Part shown: one piece after another, positions 9,519 through 17,741 of the stretch
Position numbering within the stretch: the first letter of the stretch is position 1
Layout: every line of letters starts with the position of its first letter
Assembly: GCF_000319575.2 (NCBI RefSeq)
Contig: NC_021291.1
Location: 558,001 to 622,000, forward strand
Reading direction: 5' to 3'
DNA length: 64,000 bases
DNA from: Spiribacter salinus M19-40
GTDB lineage: Bacteria > Pseudomonadota > Gammaproteobacteria > Nitrococcales > Nitrococcaceae
Program-made: the position numbers and the translations under genes
The notes under the pieces: model-generated
What the model was told of the DNA's origin: nothing
Seen by the model: the letters and a program-made list of their open reading frames with translations, nothing else
The model's database searches: none

Positions 9519-10369
9519 CCATCGAGCGCTTCAGCGGCCTCGATCGTGTTCTCGAGCAAGGTTGCCCGTGTCAACGGCCCAACACCACCCGGCACTGGCG
9601 TAATCCAGCCAGCCCGCTCTCGTGCTCCGGCATAGTCGACATCGCCCACCAGCCGGCCGTCGTCGAGGCGGTTGATCCCCACGTCGATGACGGCCGCGCC
9701 CGGCTTAATCCATGCGCCCGGAACGAATTCGGTCCGGCCAACGGCTGCAACCAGGATATCTGCGCGCTCAACCTCACTTTGCAGGTCACGCGTGCGGCTA
9801 TGGCAGATCGTAACGGTGCAACGGGCGTTCAGTAATTCCAGGGCCATCGGTCGGCCGACAATATTGGATTGCCCGATAACCACCGCGTGAGCGCCTTCAA
9901 GCGGGACTTCAGCACGCTTGAGTAATGTCATAACGCCATGGGGTGTGCAGGAGCGCAGCCCCGGTAGCCGCAGGACCAGCCGGCCAACATTGCGGGGATG
10001 AAAACCATCGACGTCTTTGGCGGGATCAATGCGCTCAATGACCGCGTTTTCGTCGATATGCTCGGGCAAGGGCAACTGAACAAGGATGCCGTGGGTTGCC
10101 GGATTGGCATTAAGCGTGTCGATGAGCGCCAGCAGTTCCGCCTGTGTTGTGGCGGCCGGGAGGTCGTAATCCTGGGATACAAATCCGACTTCCGCGCAGT
10201 CACGGCGTTTCATTCGAACGTAAACGGACGAAGCGGCCCCGTCGCCCACCAGAACCACCGCAAGGCCGGGTGCCGCGCGACCTGAGGCCGTTCGCTCAGC
10301 CACCTGTTCCCGAATATCGTCGCGGATGGAGGCGGCAATAGTCTTGCCGTCGATGATGCGCGCGCTCAT
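9515..10369 (-). CDS. folD: Bifunctional methylene-THF dehydrogenase / methenyl-THF cyclohydrolase
   Basis: FolD interconverts 5,10-methylene-, 5,10-methenyl- and 10-formyl-tetrahydrofolate, supplying one-carbon units for purines and formyl-Met. The 284 residues include the catalytic YVRMKRRDC segment (Tyr and Lys spaced as in E. coli Tyr50/Lys54), the LVQLPLPEH signature and the Rossmann segment around [17 protein letters not shown] that binds NADP. Length equals the usual 280-290. It is convergent with radA and divergent from tRNA-Arg(UCU). Confidence 0.96.
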   Translation of the reverse strand: MSARIIDGKTIAASIRDDIREQVAERTASGRAAPGLAVVLVGDGAASSVYVRMKRRDCAEVGFVSQDYDLPAATTQAELLALIDTLNANPATHGILVQLPLPEHIDENAVIERIDPAKDVDGFHPRNVGRLVLRLPGLRSCTPHGVMTLLKRAEVPLEGAHAVVIGQSNIVGRPMALELLNARCTVTICHSRTRDLQSEVERADILVAAVGRTEFVPGAWIKPGAAVIDVGINRLDDGRLVGDVDYAGARERAGWITPVPGGVGPLTRATLLENTIEAAEALDG

Positions 10370-10454
10370 TGATGCTCCCCGATGCCTGAATTGGGCGCTG
10401 GAAAAAGCGGCACTCTAACCCGGCCCGATACACCAATCCAGTCAGGGAGCGGCA

Positions 10455-10482
10455 TTAACTTGCCTCACCTTTCGGTTACAAT
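10455..10482 (+). promoter_or_regulatory. Probable sigma-70 promoter of tRNA-Arg(UCU)
   Basis: TTAACT at 10455-10460 and TACAAT at 10477-10482 are separated by 16 bases. Initiation would fall a few bases before the tRNA at 10492. The -10 matches consensus at five of six positions and the -35 at four. Confidence 0.5.
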
Positions 10483-10491
10483 CCGGGTCGT

Positions 10492-10567
10492 GCGCTCGTA
10501 GCTCAACGGATAGAGCATCGGCCTTCTAAGCCGAGGGTTGCAGGTTCGAGTCCTGCCGGGCGCGCCA
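10492..10567 (+). tRNA. tRNA-Arg (anticodon UCU)
   Basis: A full cloverleaf can be drawn. The acceptor GCGCTCG pairs with CGGGCGC, the anticodon stem TCGGC/GCCGA carries loop CTTCTAA, the T-arm contains GGTTCGAGTCC, the discriminator is G and CCA is encoded. The UCU anticodon reads AGA and, by wobble, AGG. Confidence 0.95.
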
Positions 10568-10602
10568 GATTGACTGACGCGCCGACCGCTGGCTCGCGCC
10601 CG

Positions 10603-11727
10603 TTAGGCGTTTGCGTCAGCGCGCTCGAGCGGCCGTTTCAACAGCCGCTCGATGCCTTTCAGCAGCCTGGCCTCATCCGGAGCGACCAGGGAAATGGCCT
10701 CACCCGCATTGCCCGCCCGGCCGGTGCGGCCAATGCGGTGGACATAGTCCTCGGCAACATGGGGCAGGTCGTAGTTGACCACATGGGGCAGGTGGTCGAT
10801 ATCGAGGCCACGGGCCGCGATATCGGTGGCGACCAGCACTCGGACCTTGCCGCGTTTAAACCCGTCCAGTGCCCGAGTGCGGGCTGCCTGGCTCTTGTTA
10901 CCATGAATGGCCTCAGCGCTGAGGCCATCCTGATCGAGTTGCCGGCTCAGGTTGTTGGCGCCGTGTTTGGTTCGCGTGAACACGAGAACCTGCTGCCAGT
11001 CGCCATCCCGGATCAGACGGCTGAGAACGCGGCGCTTTTCGGCCTTTTCAAGCCGGTAGACGCGCTGAGCAACCGTTTCAGCGGCACTGTTGCGAGGTGC
11101 GACGTCGATCTCGGTGGGCTGGGTGAGCATGCCCGAGGCAAGCCGGCGAATTTCCGCAGAGAAGGTCGCTGAAAACAGCAGCGTCTGCCGTTTGGCGGGC
11201 AGCATCTTCAGGATCTTGCGGATGTCGTGAATGAATCCCATGTCCAGCATGCGATCCGCTTCATCCAATACAACCGTTTCCACGCCATCCAACCGCGCGT
11301 TGCCGCGCTGGAGATGGTCCAGTAGCCGACCCGGGGTCGCGATCAGGACATCAACGCCCTTGCGTAACCGGTCGATCTGGGGCTGCATGCCGACGCCGCC
11401 AAAGATAACGCCGGATCGCAGCGGGAGGCTGCCGCCATAGGATTTGACGCTCTCATGGATCTGCGCGGCCAGCTCTCGGGTCGGCGCAATCACGAGTAGC
11501 CGGACCGGGCGGCGCTTGGCAGCCGGTTCGGAGGCTGCCAGTCGATGCAGCAGGGGCAGGGTGAATGCAGCGGTCTTGCCGGTTCCGGTCTGGGCTGCAG
11601 CGAGCAGGTCATCGCCGTTCAATATGGCGGGAATTGCCTGGTCTTGTATGGGGGTCGGGGTGGTGTAGCCCGACGCCTGTACGGCCTCGAGCAGCTCGGC
11701 GCGCAGGCCGAAATCAGCAAATGTCAT
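10603..11727 (-). CDS. rhlE: DEAD-box RNA helicase, RhlE-like
   Basis: An ATP-dependent RNA helicase of 374 residues with all core motifs: the Q motif [12 protein letters not shown], Walker [10 protein letters not shown] (Thr52 last), [13 protein letters not shown] in [13 protein letters not shown] in LLFSATF, and the C-terminal [10 protein letters not shown]. The ATG at 11727 has AAGGAG upstream and gives [13 protein letters not shown]; a longer in-frame extension to 11913 has no family similarity and would run into tRNA-Pro. There is almost no C-terminal extension, shorter than most RhlE/DbpA. This fits RhlE's role in ribosome assembly, but the exact subfamily is an inference. Confidence 0.88.
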   Translation of the reverse strand: MTFADFGLRAELLEAVQASGYTTPTPIQDQAIPAILNGDDLLAAAQTGTGKTAAFTLPLLHRLAASEPAAKRRPVRLLVIAPTRELAAQIHESVKSYGGSLPLRSGVIFGGVGMQPQIDRLRKGVDVLIATPGRLLDHLQRGNARLDGVETVVLDEADRMLDMGFIHDIRKILKMLPAKRQTLLFSATFSAEIRRLASGMLTQPTEIDVAPRNSAAETVAQRVYRLEKAEKRRVLSRLIRDGDWQQVLVFTRTKHGANNLSRQLDQDGLSAEAIHGNKSQAARTRALDGFKRGKVRVLVATDIAARGLDIDHLPHVVNYDLPHVAEDYVHRIGRTGRAGNAGEAISLVAPDEARLLKGIERLLKRPLERADANA

Positions 11728-11767
11728 GTAGTCTTTACTCCTTGGACTGCGGCGGAGTATACGCACA

Positions 11768-11796
11768 TTGACCGCCGAGCGGGCGCTGAGTATTAT
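11768..11796 (+). promoter_or_regulatory. Sigma-70 promoter of the Pro-His-Lys tRNA array
   Basis: TTGACC (11768-11773) and TATTAT (11791-11796) with ideal 17-base spacing, each matching consensus at five of six positions. It lies about 50 bases before tRNA-Pro and divergent from the RhlE-like gene. Confidence 0.75.
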
Positions 11797-11844
11797 CTCG
11801 CGTCTCTTTGCGGTCTCACCGCGAGAGCGCCTGCGGTATCGAGG

Positions 11845-11921
11845 CGGGGTGTAGCGCAGTCTGGTAGCGCGCCTGCTTTGGGAGCAGGATGTCGGGGGTT
11901 CGAATCCCTCCACCCCGACCA
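11845..11921 (+). tRNA. tRNA-Pro (anticodon UGG)
   Basis: CGGGGTG pairs with CACCCCG in the acceptor stem, with the unusual first base C typical of tRNA-Pro. The anticodon stem CCTGC/GCAGG carries loop TTTGGGA, giving UGG. The T-arm is GGTTCGAATCC and CCA is encoded. It is first of three tRNAs behind one promoter. Confidence 0.95.
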
Positions 11922-11946
11922 GTATGCTGTAGGGGTCCGTTCAATG

Positions 11947-12022
11947 GTGGGCGTAGCTCAGTTGGTAGAGCTCCGGATTGTGGCTCCGGTGGTCGTGGGT
12001 TCAAGTCCCATCGCTCACCCCA
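11947..12022 (+). tRNA. tRNA-His (anticodon GUG)
   Basis: The acceptor GTGGGCG pairs with CGCTCAC, with one G-T pair. The discriminator is C and the preceding genomic base at 11946 is G, so the His-specific G-1:C73 pair is encoded. The anticodon loop ATTGTGG gives GUG, and CCA is encoded. Confidence 0.95.
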
Positions 12023-12034
12023 TATCGCTTGAAT

Positions 12035-12110
<76 letters not shown>

Positions 12111-12170
12111 TTTCTTCGCCCCCTTTACTGACGATTCGAACTCGGCATCCGTTTTTCCGGTCGGTTAGGC

Positions 12171-14861
12171 ATGGCACAGCATCCTCGTGCGTGGCACGCA
12201 CTCGAAACCGACGAAGTCTTGGAGGTGCTCGACACCACCCTAGAGGGCCTGACCGAGGCGGAGGCGCAGGCGCGTCTACAAACCTACGGTGAGAACCGGC
12301 AGCGGCCGCCTGAAAAGCGCTCGCGACTGATGCGCTTCCTTGCCCAGTTCCGCAACCTGCTGATCTACATATTGCTCGGGGCGGCCGTTGTAACCGCCTT
12401 GTTAGGTCACTGGATTGATACCGGCGCCATCGTCGCTGTCGTGCTGATCAATGCGTTGATCGGCTATATCCAGGAGGGGAAAGCGGAAAATGCGATGGAC
12501 GCGATTCGTGGGCTACTGGCGCCTCAAGCCGTTGTCCGCCGCGGTCGGCGACGTCGAACAATTGAAGCGGCTCGCCTGGTGCCCGGCGATATTCTCATTC
12601 TCGAGCCAGGCAACAAGATTACGGCAGATGTACGGATTCTGAGTGCCCGAGGGCTCGAGGTCGACGAATCCTCCCTCACCGGCGAATCGGTTCCGGCGGA
12701 AAAGGCGCCGGCGTCGGTGCCCGCGGGCGCCAATCTCGCCGATCAGCACTCCATGGCCTTTGCGGGAACGCTGGTCACCCGGGGAGAGGGCGTTGGCGTT
12801 GTGGCGGCGACGGGTCTGGTCACGCAGCTGGGGCAGGTCACGGAAATGCTCGCGGAGGTCGAGCAGGTCACTACGCCGCTACTGCGGCATCTGAACCAAC
12901 TCAGCAGGAAACTGGCCGTGCTGATTGTCGCGGGCAGTATCCTCACGGCCCTTGCCGGGATCCTGTTGCACGGCTTTTCCGTGCTCGAGATGTTCATGGC
13001 GGCGGTGGGTCTCGCGGTAGCCGCCATTCCGCAGGGGCTGCCGGCCATCGTGACCATTACACTTGCGTTTGGCGTGCAACGCTTGGCCAAGCGTAACGCT
13101 ATCGTGCGGCGTTTGCCCGCGGTGGAAACCCTCGGTGCGGTGACGGTCATCTGTTCGGACAAGACGGGCACACTGACGTTGAATCAGATGACCGTGCAGG
13201 AGGTGCTCCTCGCGGATGGCGCTTACCGCGTTGATGGGCAGGATGCCGATCCCGCCGATTCTTCAGCCGCCAAAGAGGCCCCGCCAGCGGAAAGTCGGCC
13301 GCTTGCCCAGGCAGCGGCGCTGTGTTGCGACGCATCGGTTTATGAGCAGGCAGATGGGTCCAAGGGTATCAGTGGGGATCCAATGGAGGCGGCGATCCTG
13401 CATTTCGCGGCCTCGATGGGCATTGACGTGGAGGCGCTTCGCGATGCCGCTCCACGCGAGACGGGTATTCCCTTCGACTCGGCATGTCGTTATATGGCCA
13501 CGGTTAATTCAGTGGAGGACGATCGCAAACTGGTCGTCAAGGGGGCGCCAGAGGTTGTTGTGCCGTTATGCAGCTCGGCGCGAACCCGCACGGGTGACGC
13601 GTCGCTTGACGAGGCAGCCTGGCACACCAGTGCCGAGGCGATGGCCCGGCGAGGGCTGCGCTTGCTCGCCATTGCTGAACGGTCTCTGGGAGATGACCCG
13701 GTTGATCTCGAAACATCTGAGGGCCTGTCGGGACTCGTTCTTCTGGGCCTTGTGGCGATTATTGATCCACCGCGTGACGAGGCGATTTCGGCGGTGGCTG
13801 CCTGCCAGCGCGCGGGCATTCGGATCAAAATGATTACCGGGGATCATGCCGTGACAGCGGCGGCGATCGGCCGACAGATCGGTCTTGGTGAAGCGGATCG
13901 CGGGGTGACGGGCAGTGACCTGGATGCCATGGACGCCGAGACATTTTCTCGGGTGGCATCGGACAGCGCCGTGTTTGCGCGGGTTTCCCCCAGACACAAG
14001 CTCGATCTTGTGAGTGCGCTGCAGGCGAAAGGCGAAGTCGTGGCCATGACCGGTGACGGTGTGAACGACGCGCCGGCACTCAAACGCGCGGATGTCGGTG
14101 TTGCCATGGGGCAGAGCGGCACCGACGCGGCCAGGGAATCCTCGGCCGTCGTCCTGGCTGACGACAACTTTGCCACGCTCGAGGCTGCCGTGCGGCAGGG
14201 CCGAGTGATCTACGACAACATCGTGAAGTCGATCCTATTTATTTTGCCGACCAACGCGGCCGAAGCCCTGCTACTCGTGTTTGCGGTGCTTGGTGGGCTA
14301 CAGCTACCAATCACGCCGGCGCAGATCCTCTGGGTCAACATGATTACGGCGGTCACATTGGCGCTCGCGTTGACGCTCGAGCCACCGGAGCGCCATGTGA
14401 TGCGGCGATCGCCGCGGCCCACCAATGCGCCACTCATCCCGAAAACACAGCGCGCACGCATCGTCCTGGTCGCAGCGGTGATGGTGGGCGGAACGCTTGG
14501 GGTATTCCTAATGGAGCGGGCGGGCGGTCGTGATCTTGCCGAGGCACGCACACTGGCACTCCATACCCTTGTGCTGTTTGAAATGTGGTTTCTGCTCTCG
14601 GCGCGGCGTCTGCATGCAAGCTCTTTGAACTGGAGCGGGCTGCTGGCCAACCCCTATGTGCTGCTCGCGGGTGCAGCCACCATCTTGGCGCAGCTGGTAC
14701 TGATCTACACGCCGATGATGCAGTTTTTGTTCGACACCCGTCCGCTCGGCTGGCGCGACTGGCTGCTGGCGCTTGGCGTCAGCCTCCCCGTCATTGCCGT
14801 GGCGGAGGGCCACAAGGCCTGGGGTGCAAACGGGTCTGCTTCCATGCATCCTCTGCGGTAG
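12171..14861 (+). CDS. P-type cation-transporting ATPase (PacL/Pma1-like)
   Basis: An 896-residue P2-type ATPase that moves a cation across the inner membrane. The actuator TGES loop is at 170-173, the phosphorylated Asp330 lies in SDKTGTLT, and the hinge TGDGVNDAPALKRADVGVAMG is complete. Comparison with SERCA at the ion site shows M5 Asn695 and Glu698 and M6 Asn723 and Thr726 kept. The M4 glutamate of PEGLPA is Gln288 (IPQGLPA), and the M6 aspartate is Ala727 (VNMITAV). Two classical Ca2+ ligands are therefore absent, so substrate is uncertain; Na+, K+, H+ or another ion is possible. It stands alone after the tRNA array, with no regulator nearby. Confidence 0.88.
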   Translation: MAQHPRAWHALETDEVLEVLDTTLEGLTEAEAQARLQTYGENRQRPPEKRSRLMRFLAQFRNLLIYILLGAAVVTALLGHWIDTGAIVAVVLINALIGYIQEGKAENAMDAIRGLLAPQAVVRRGRRRRTIEAARLVPGDILILEPGNKITADVRILSARGLEVDESSLTGESVPAEKAPASVPAGANLADQHSMAFAGTLVTRGEGVGVVAATGLVTQLGQVTEMLAEVEQVTTPLLRHLNQLSRKLAVLIVAGSILTALAGILLHGFSVLEMFMAAVGLAVAAIPQGLPAIVTITLAFGVQRLAKRNAIVRRLPAVETLGAVTVICSDKTGTLTLNQMTVQEVLLADGAYRVDGQDADPADSSAAKEAPPAESRPLAQAAALCCDASVYEQADGSKGISGDPMEAAILHFAASMGIDVEALRDAAPRETGIPFDSACRYMATVNSVEDDRKLVVKGAPEVVVPLCSSARTRTGDASLDEAAWHTSAEAMARRGLRLLAIAERSLGDDPVDLETSEGLSGLVLLGLVAIIDPPRDEAISAVAACQRAGIRIKMITGDHAVTAAAIGRQIGLGEADRGVTGSDLDAMDAETFSRVASDSAVFARVSPRHKLDLVSALQAKGEVVAMTGDGVNDAPALKRADVGVAMGQSGTDAARESSAVVLADDNFATLEAAVRQGRVIYDNIVKSILFILPTNAAEALLLVFAVLGGLQLPITPAQILWVNMITAVTLALALTLEPPERHVMRRSPRPTNAPLIPKTQRARIVLVAAVMVGGTLGVFLMERAGGRDLAEARTLALHTLVLFEMWFLLSARRLHASSLNWSGLLANPYVLLAGAATILAQLVLIYTPMMQFLFDTRPLGWRDWLLALGVSLPVIAVAEGHKAWGANGSASMHPLR

Positions 14862-14881
14862 GTGTCCATGGGGAGAGCGGC

Positions 14882-16528
14882 ATGGTGCAGGCGTCACCCG
14901 CTGAGGAGCTTGAGGGATACGACTACATTGTTGTCGGGGCTGGGACAGCGGGCTGTTTGCTGGCCAACCGGCTGAGCGCTGATCCGCGTCGGCGAGTGCT
15001 CTTGCTCGAGGCGGGCGGTTCAGATCGTTATCTGTGGATTCACATCCCCGTAGGCTATCTCTACACGCTGAACAATCCGCGAACGGACTGGTGCCTAAAA
15101 ACTGAACCGGACCCCGGACTGAACGACCGAACGCTGAATTATCCGCGTGGGCGGGTGATGGGAGGTAGTAGTGCCATTAACGGCATGATCTACATGCGGG
15201 GTCAGGCTGCTGACTATGATGGATGGCGTGATCAGGGCAACCCCGGTTGGGGCTGGGAGGACGTGGTGCCGGCCTTTCTCGCCCACGAGGATCACGGATT
15301 CCTGCGTGATGCCTGGCATGCCCAGGGCGGTGAATGGCGCGTTGAGCAGCAGCGCCTGTCCTGGCCGATTCTGGCGGCGTTTCAGCGGGCAGCGGCCGAG
15401 GCTGGTATCCCGCCTGTCAATGATTTCAATACCGGTGATAACACGGGCTGCGGCTACTTCCATGTCAATCAGCGCCGTGGGGTGCGGGTGAGTGCGGCCC
15501 GTGCGTTTCTGCGTCCGGTTCGTAGCCGCAGTAATCTCACGATACTGAAGCAGGCGGAGGTGACGCGTCTCACCCGTGGATCTGATGGCCGAATGGGCGT
15601 TGAATGGACTCAGCAGGGTGTCGCGATGCGCGCTATTGCCGGGCAGGAGGTCGTCGTCTCAGCCGGGGCGGTGCACAGTCCCGCCCTGCTGCAGCGCTCG
15701 GGGATCGGTCCGGCCGAGTCGCTTCAGTCACTGGGCATCGAGCCCATGCGTGACCTGCCGGGTGTTGGTGAAAACCTGCAGGACCATCTGCAGTTGCGCA
15801 CAGTTTTTCAGGTTCAAAACGCTGGCACGCTTAACGAGCGGGTGCACCGGCTCCACCGTCGCATGGCGATGGGTATCGAGTATGCACTCCGACGCACTGG
15901 GCCGCTTTCAATGGCGCCGAGCCAGCTCGGTTGCTTTGCCCGCAGTCGGCCGGACCGTGATCGGGCGAATTTGCAATACCACGTCCAGCCGCTCAGTACA
16001 GACCGGCTCGGCGATCCATTGCACCCTTTTCCGGCAATCACCGCATCCGTCTGTAACTTGCGCCCGGAAAGCCGGGGGCGGATTAGCCTTCGCGATGCAG
16101 ATTCGGCCTCGCCACCCCGGATTGAGACGAACTACCTCGCGACGCCGGGCGACCGTCAGGTGGCAATAGATGCCATTCGGCTGACGCGTCGGATCATGGC
16201 CACGAATGCATTAGCGCCTCATCAGCCCGAGGAGATCCTACCGGGACCAGCCATTGATGAAGACGACGCCTTAGCAAGCGCTGCCGGTGATGTCGGAACG
16301 ACAATATTCCATCCGGTCGGTACCTGTGCCATGGGGCCGGATGCCGGCGCCGGTGCTGTGGTGGACTCGCGACTGCGCGTCCATGGTGTCCCTGGGCTAC
16401 GCGTGGTGGACGCGTCAATCATGCCGACGATTACCTCCGGAAACACGAACTCGCCGACGCTGATGATCGCCGAGAAAGCCGCCGCCATGATCCTTGAGGA
16501 TGCAATGGGGCCGAGTCAGTCCGCGTAA
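14882..16528 (+). CDS. GMC-family FAD-dependent alcohol/choline dehydrogenase-like oxidoreductase
   Basis: A 548-residue glucose-methanol-choline oxidoreductase. FAD-binding GAGTAG is at 19-24, the first GMC signature runs through GGSSAINGMIYMRG, the second through SAGAVHSPALLQRSGIGP, and the C-terminal catalytic part has FHPVGTCAMG and SGNTNSPTLMIAEKA, with the His and Asn pair that abstracts the hydroxyl hydrogen. It is nearest in layout to choline and alkanol dehydrogenases (BetA/AlkJ), but no betaine-aldehyde dehydrogenase or transporter is adjacent, so substrate is open. I chose ATG 14882 (MVQASPAEELEGYDYIVVG); in-frame upstream sequence overlaps the ATPase gene. Its end overlaps the convergent gene by 13 bases. 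Confidence 0.85.
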   Translation: MVQASPAEELEGYDYIVVGAGTAGCLLANRLSADPRRRVLLLEAGGSDRYLWIHIPVGYLYTLNNPRTDWCLKTEPDPGLNDRTLNYPRGRVMGGSSAINGMIYMRGQAADYDGWRDQGNPGWGWEDVVPAFLAHEDHGFLRDAWHAQGGEWRVEQQRLSWPILAAFQRAAAEAGIPPVNDFNTGDNTGCGYFHVNQRRGVRVSAARAFLRPVRSRSNLTILKQAEVTRLTRGSDGRMGVEWTQQGVAMRAIAGQEVVVSAGAVHSPALLQRSGIGPAESLQSLGIEPMRDLPGVGENLQDHLQLRTVFQVQNAGTLNERVHRLHRRMAMGIEYALRRTGPLSMAPSQLGCFARSRPDRDRANLQYHVQPLSTDRLGDPLHPFPAITASVCNLRPESRGRISLRDADSASPPRIETNYLATPGDRQVAIDAIRLTRRIMATNALAPHQPEEILPGPAIDEDDALASAAGDVGTTIFHPVGTCAMGPDAGAGAVVDSRLRVHGVPGLRVVDASIMPTITSGNTNSPTLMIAEKAAAMILEDAMGPSQSA

Positions 16529-17454
16529 TACTCCGTGAGGTATTTTTCGCCCTCATCGCAAAAAAGCGTAATCACTGTCTCCATGTCCGGGTTTTCCTCG
16601 CGGAGCCGCCGCGCGGCGAGGAGATGCGCACCGGAGCTCGGGCCAGCGAAAATGCCATGGTCACGGGCGAGTCGTCGCATTTCAGTAATGGCGGCGTCGC
16701 TATCCACGCTGACCAGCCCATTCACCTCGTCGCGGTGGTTGCGGACAATATCCGGGATAAATCCGTCCGAAATCCCCTCGATCCGATGGTGTCCCACTTC
16801 GTCGCAGGCAATGGTGCAGGACTCCCGGGGCTCGAGGCCGATGATCTGGCAGCGGGGGTTACGGGCCCGCAGTGCCTGGCCGAGGCCGATGAGCGTGCCG
16901 CCCGTGCCGACGCCGCTGATCAAGGCATCAGGGCGTGCCTCTGCTGGCAGCTGCCGGAGAACCTCGTCACCCAGCCAATGGCGGTTTTCTTCAATGTTCC
17001 ATTCGTTGGCGAATTGTCGGGGACAAAAATAGCCGGGTTGTTGCCCCAGCTCCTCGGCGAGCGCCAGTGCATCGTTAACGTGGAAATTGCCCGTCAGCGT
17101 GACCTCAGCGCCATGGGCCTTTGATATCGCGACGCGCGCTGAGCTCATGCCGTTTGGCATGACAACCTGCATCCGATAGCCCTTTACGGCGGCGACCATG
17201 GCGAGTGCGTTCCCCGTGTTGCCGCTCGAGGCCTCGACGATCGTGTCCCCCGGGTTGAGCAGGCCCTCCCGTTCGGCGCGCGAGATAATGTAGTGCGCGA
17301 TTCTCGCCTTAATGGATCCTGACGGATTCAGAAATTCAAACTTGCAATAGATACCGTCGACAACGACCAGCGGTGTATTGCCGATAGCTTCGAGTATGCT
17401 GCCGGTGATCTCACCCGGCTGTCGCTGGAATGCCTCCAGGGCCAGTGTTGCCAT
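16516..17454 (-). CDS. PLP-dependent cysteine synthase family protein
   Basis: A 312-residue fold-type II PLP enzyme resembling O-acetylserine sulfhydrylases (CysK/CysM). The PLP lysine is Lys49 in NPSGSIKARI. The substrate loop EASSGNTGNALAM and phosphate loop GVGTGGT are present, and the C-terminal SSGAHLLAA segment is retained. The likely reaction makes cysteine from O-acetylserine (supplied by the CysE encoded at 43134) and sulfide or thiosulfate. The motif after Lys49 (ARI) resembles CysK (CRI) more than CysM or cystathionine beta-synthase (DR), so I do not assign a symbol. It is convergent with the GMC gene. Confidence 0.82.
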   Translation of the reverse strand: MATLALEAFQRQPGEITGSILEAIGNTPLVVVDGIYCKFEFLNPSGSIKARIAHYIISRAEREGLLNPGDTIVEASSGNTGNALAMVAAVKGYRMQVVMPNGMSSARVAISKAHGAEVTLTGNFHVNDALALAEELGQQPGYFCPRQFANEWNIEENRHWLGDEVLRQLPAEARPDALISGVGTGGTLIGLGQALRARNPRCQIIGLEPRESCTIACDEVGHHRIEGISDGFIPDIVRNHRDEVNGLVSVDSDAAITEMRRLARDHGIFAGPSSGAHLLAARRLREENPDMETVITLFCDEGEKYLTEYYAD

Positions 17455-17608
17455 GCGCTGCCCCTCCCTAATGTCTGACGACTGGGTGCAGCGTTGTCGC
17501 CCAGTGAGCCGCCGTCAACGCCGGATGAGCTGGCTCGTCGCTGTGGTGACAGCATAGGACGCGTTCACGAATCCCGGGGCGTCGCTTTTGCCCAGTGAGT
17601 CATGCCGG

Positions 17609-17614
17609 TATACT
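17609..17614 (+). promoter_or_regulatory. Probable -10 box of tRNA-Leu(UAG)
   Basis: TATACT lies 22 bases before the tRNA; the -35 region (TTTTGC at 17586-17591, 17-base spacing) is weak. The spacer 17455-17635 otherwise holds no gene; a 10-base direct repeat GCCCAGTGAG occurs at 17499 and 17590. Confidence 0.45.
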
Positions 17615-17635
17615 GCAGGATTACAGTTGTAAAGC

Positions 17636-17724
17636 GCGAAAGTGGCGGAACTGGTAGACGCGCTGGGTTTAGGTCCCAGTGGGGTTAACCCCCCGTGCGA
17701 GTTCGAGTCTCGCCTTTCGCACCA
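17636..17724 (+). tRNA. tRNA-Leu (anticodon UAG)
   Basis: An 89-base class II tRNA. The acceptor GCGAAAG pairs with CTTTCGC, the anticodon stem CTGGG/CCCAG has loop TTTAGGT giving UAG, and there is a long variable arm (GGGGTTAACCCCCC). The discriminator is A and CCA is encoded. It lies 17 bases before tig, an arrangement also found in Pseudomonas. Confidence 0.95.
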
Positions 17725-17741
17725 GTCACTAGAGGTGAGTA

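Noticed and set aside
11728-11913. N-terminal extension of the RhlE-like helicase up to 11913
   Set aside because: The extension overlaps tRNA-Pro and its promoter and has no helicase similarity; ATG 11727 has a good ribosome-binding site.
14882-16528. Assignment of the GMC oxidoreductase as choline dehydrogenase betA
   Set aside because: Family motifs fit but no betB, betI or choline transporter is adjacent, and the substrate cannot be read from sequence.
17455-17635. Possible small gene or integration site before tRNA-Leu
   Set aside because: No start with a ribosome-binding site, no repeat of the tRNA 3' end and no integrase were seen; only a 10-base repeat that may be chance.
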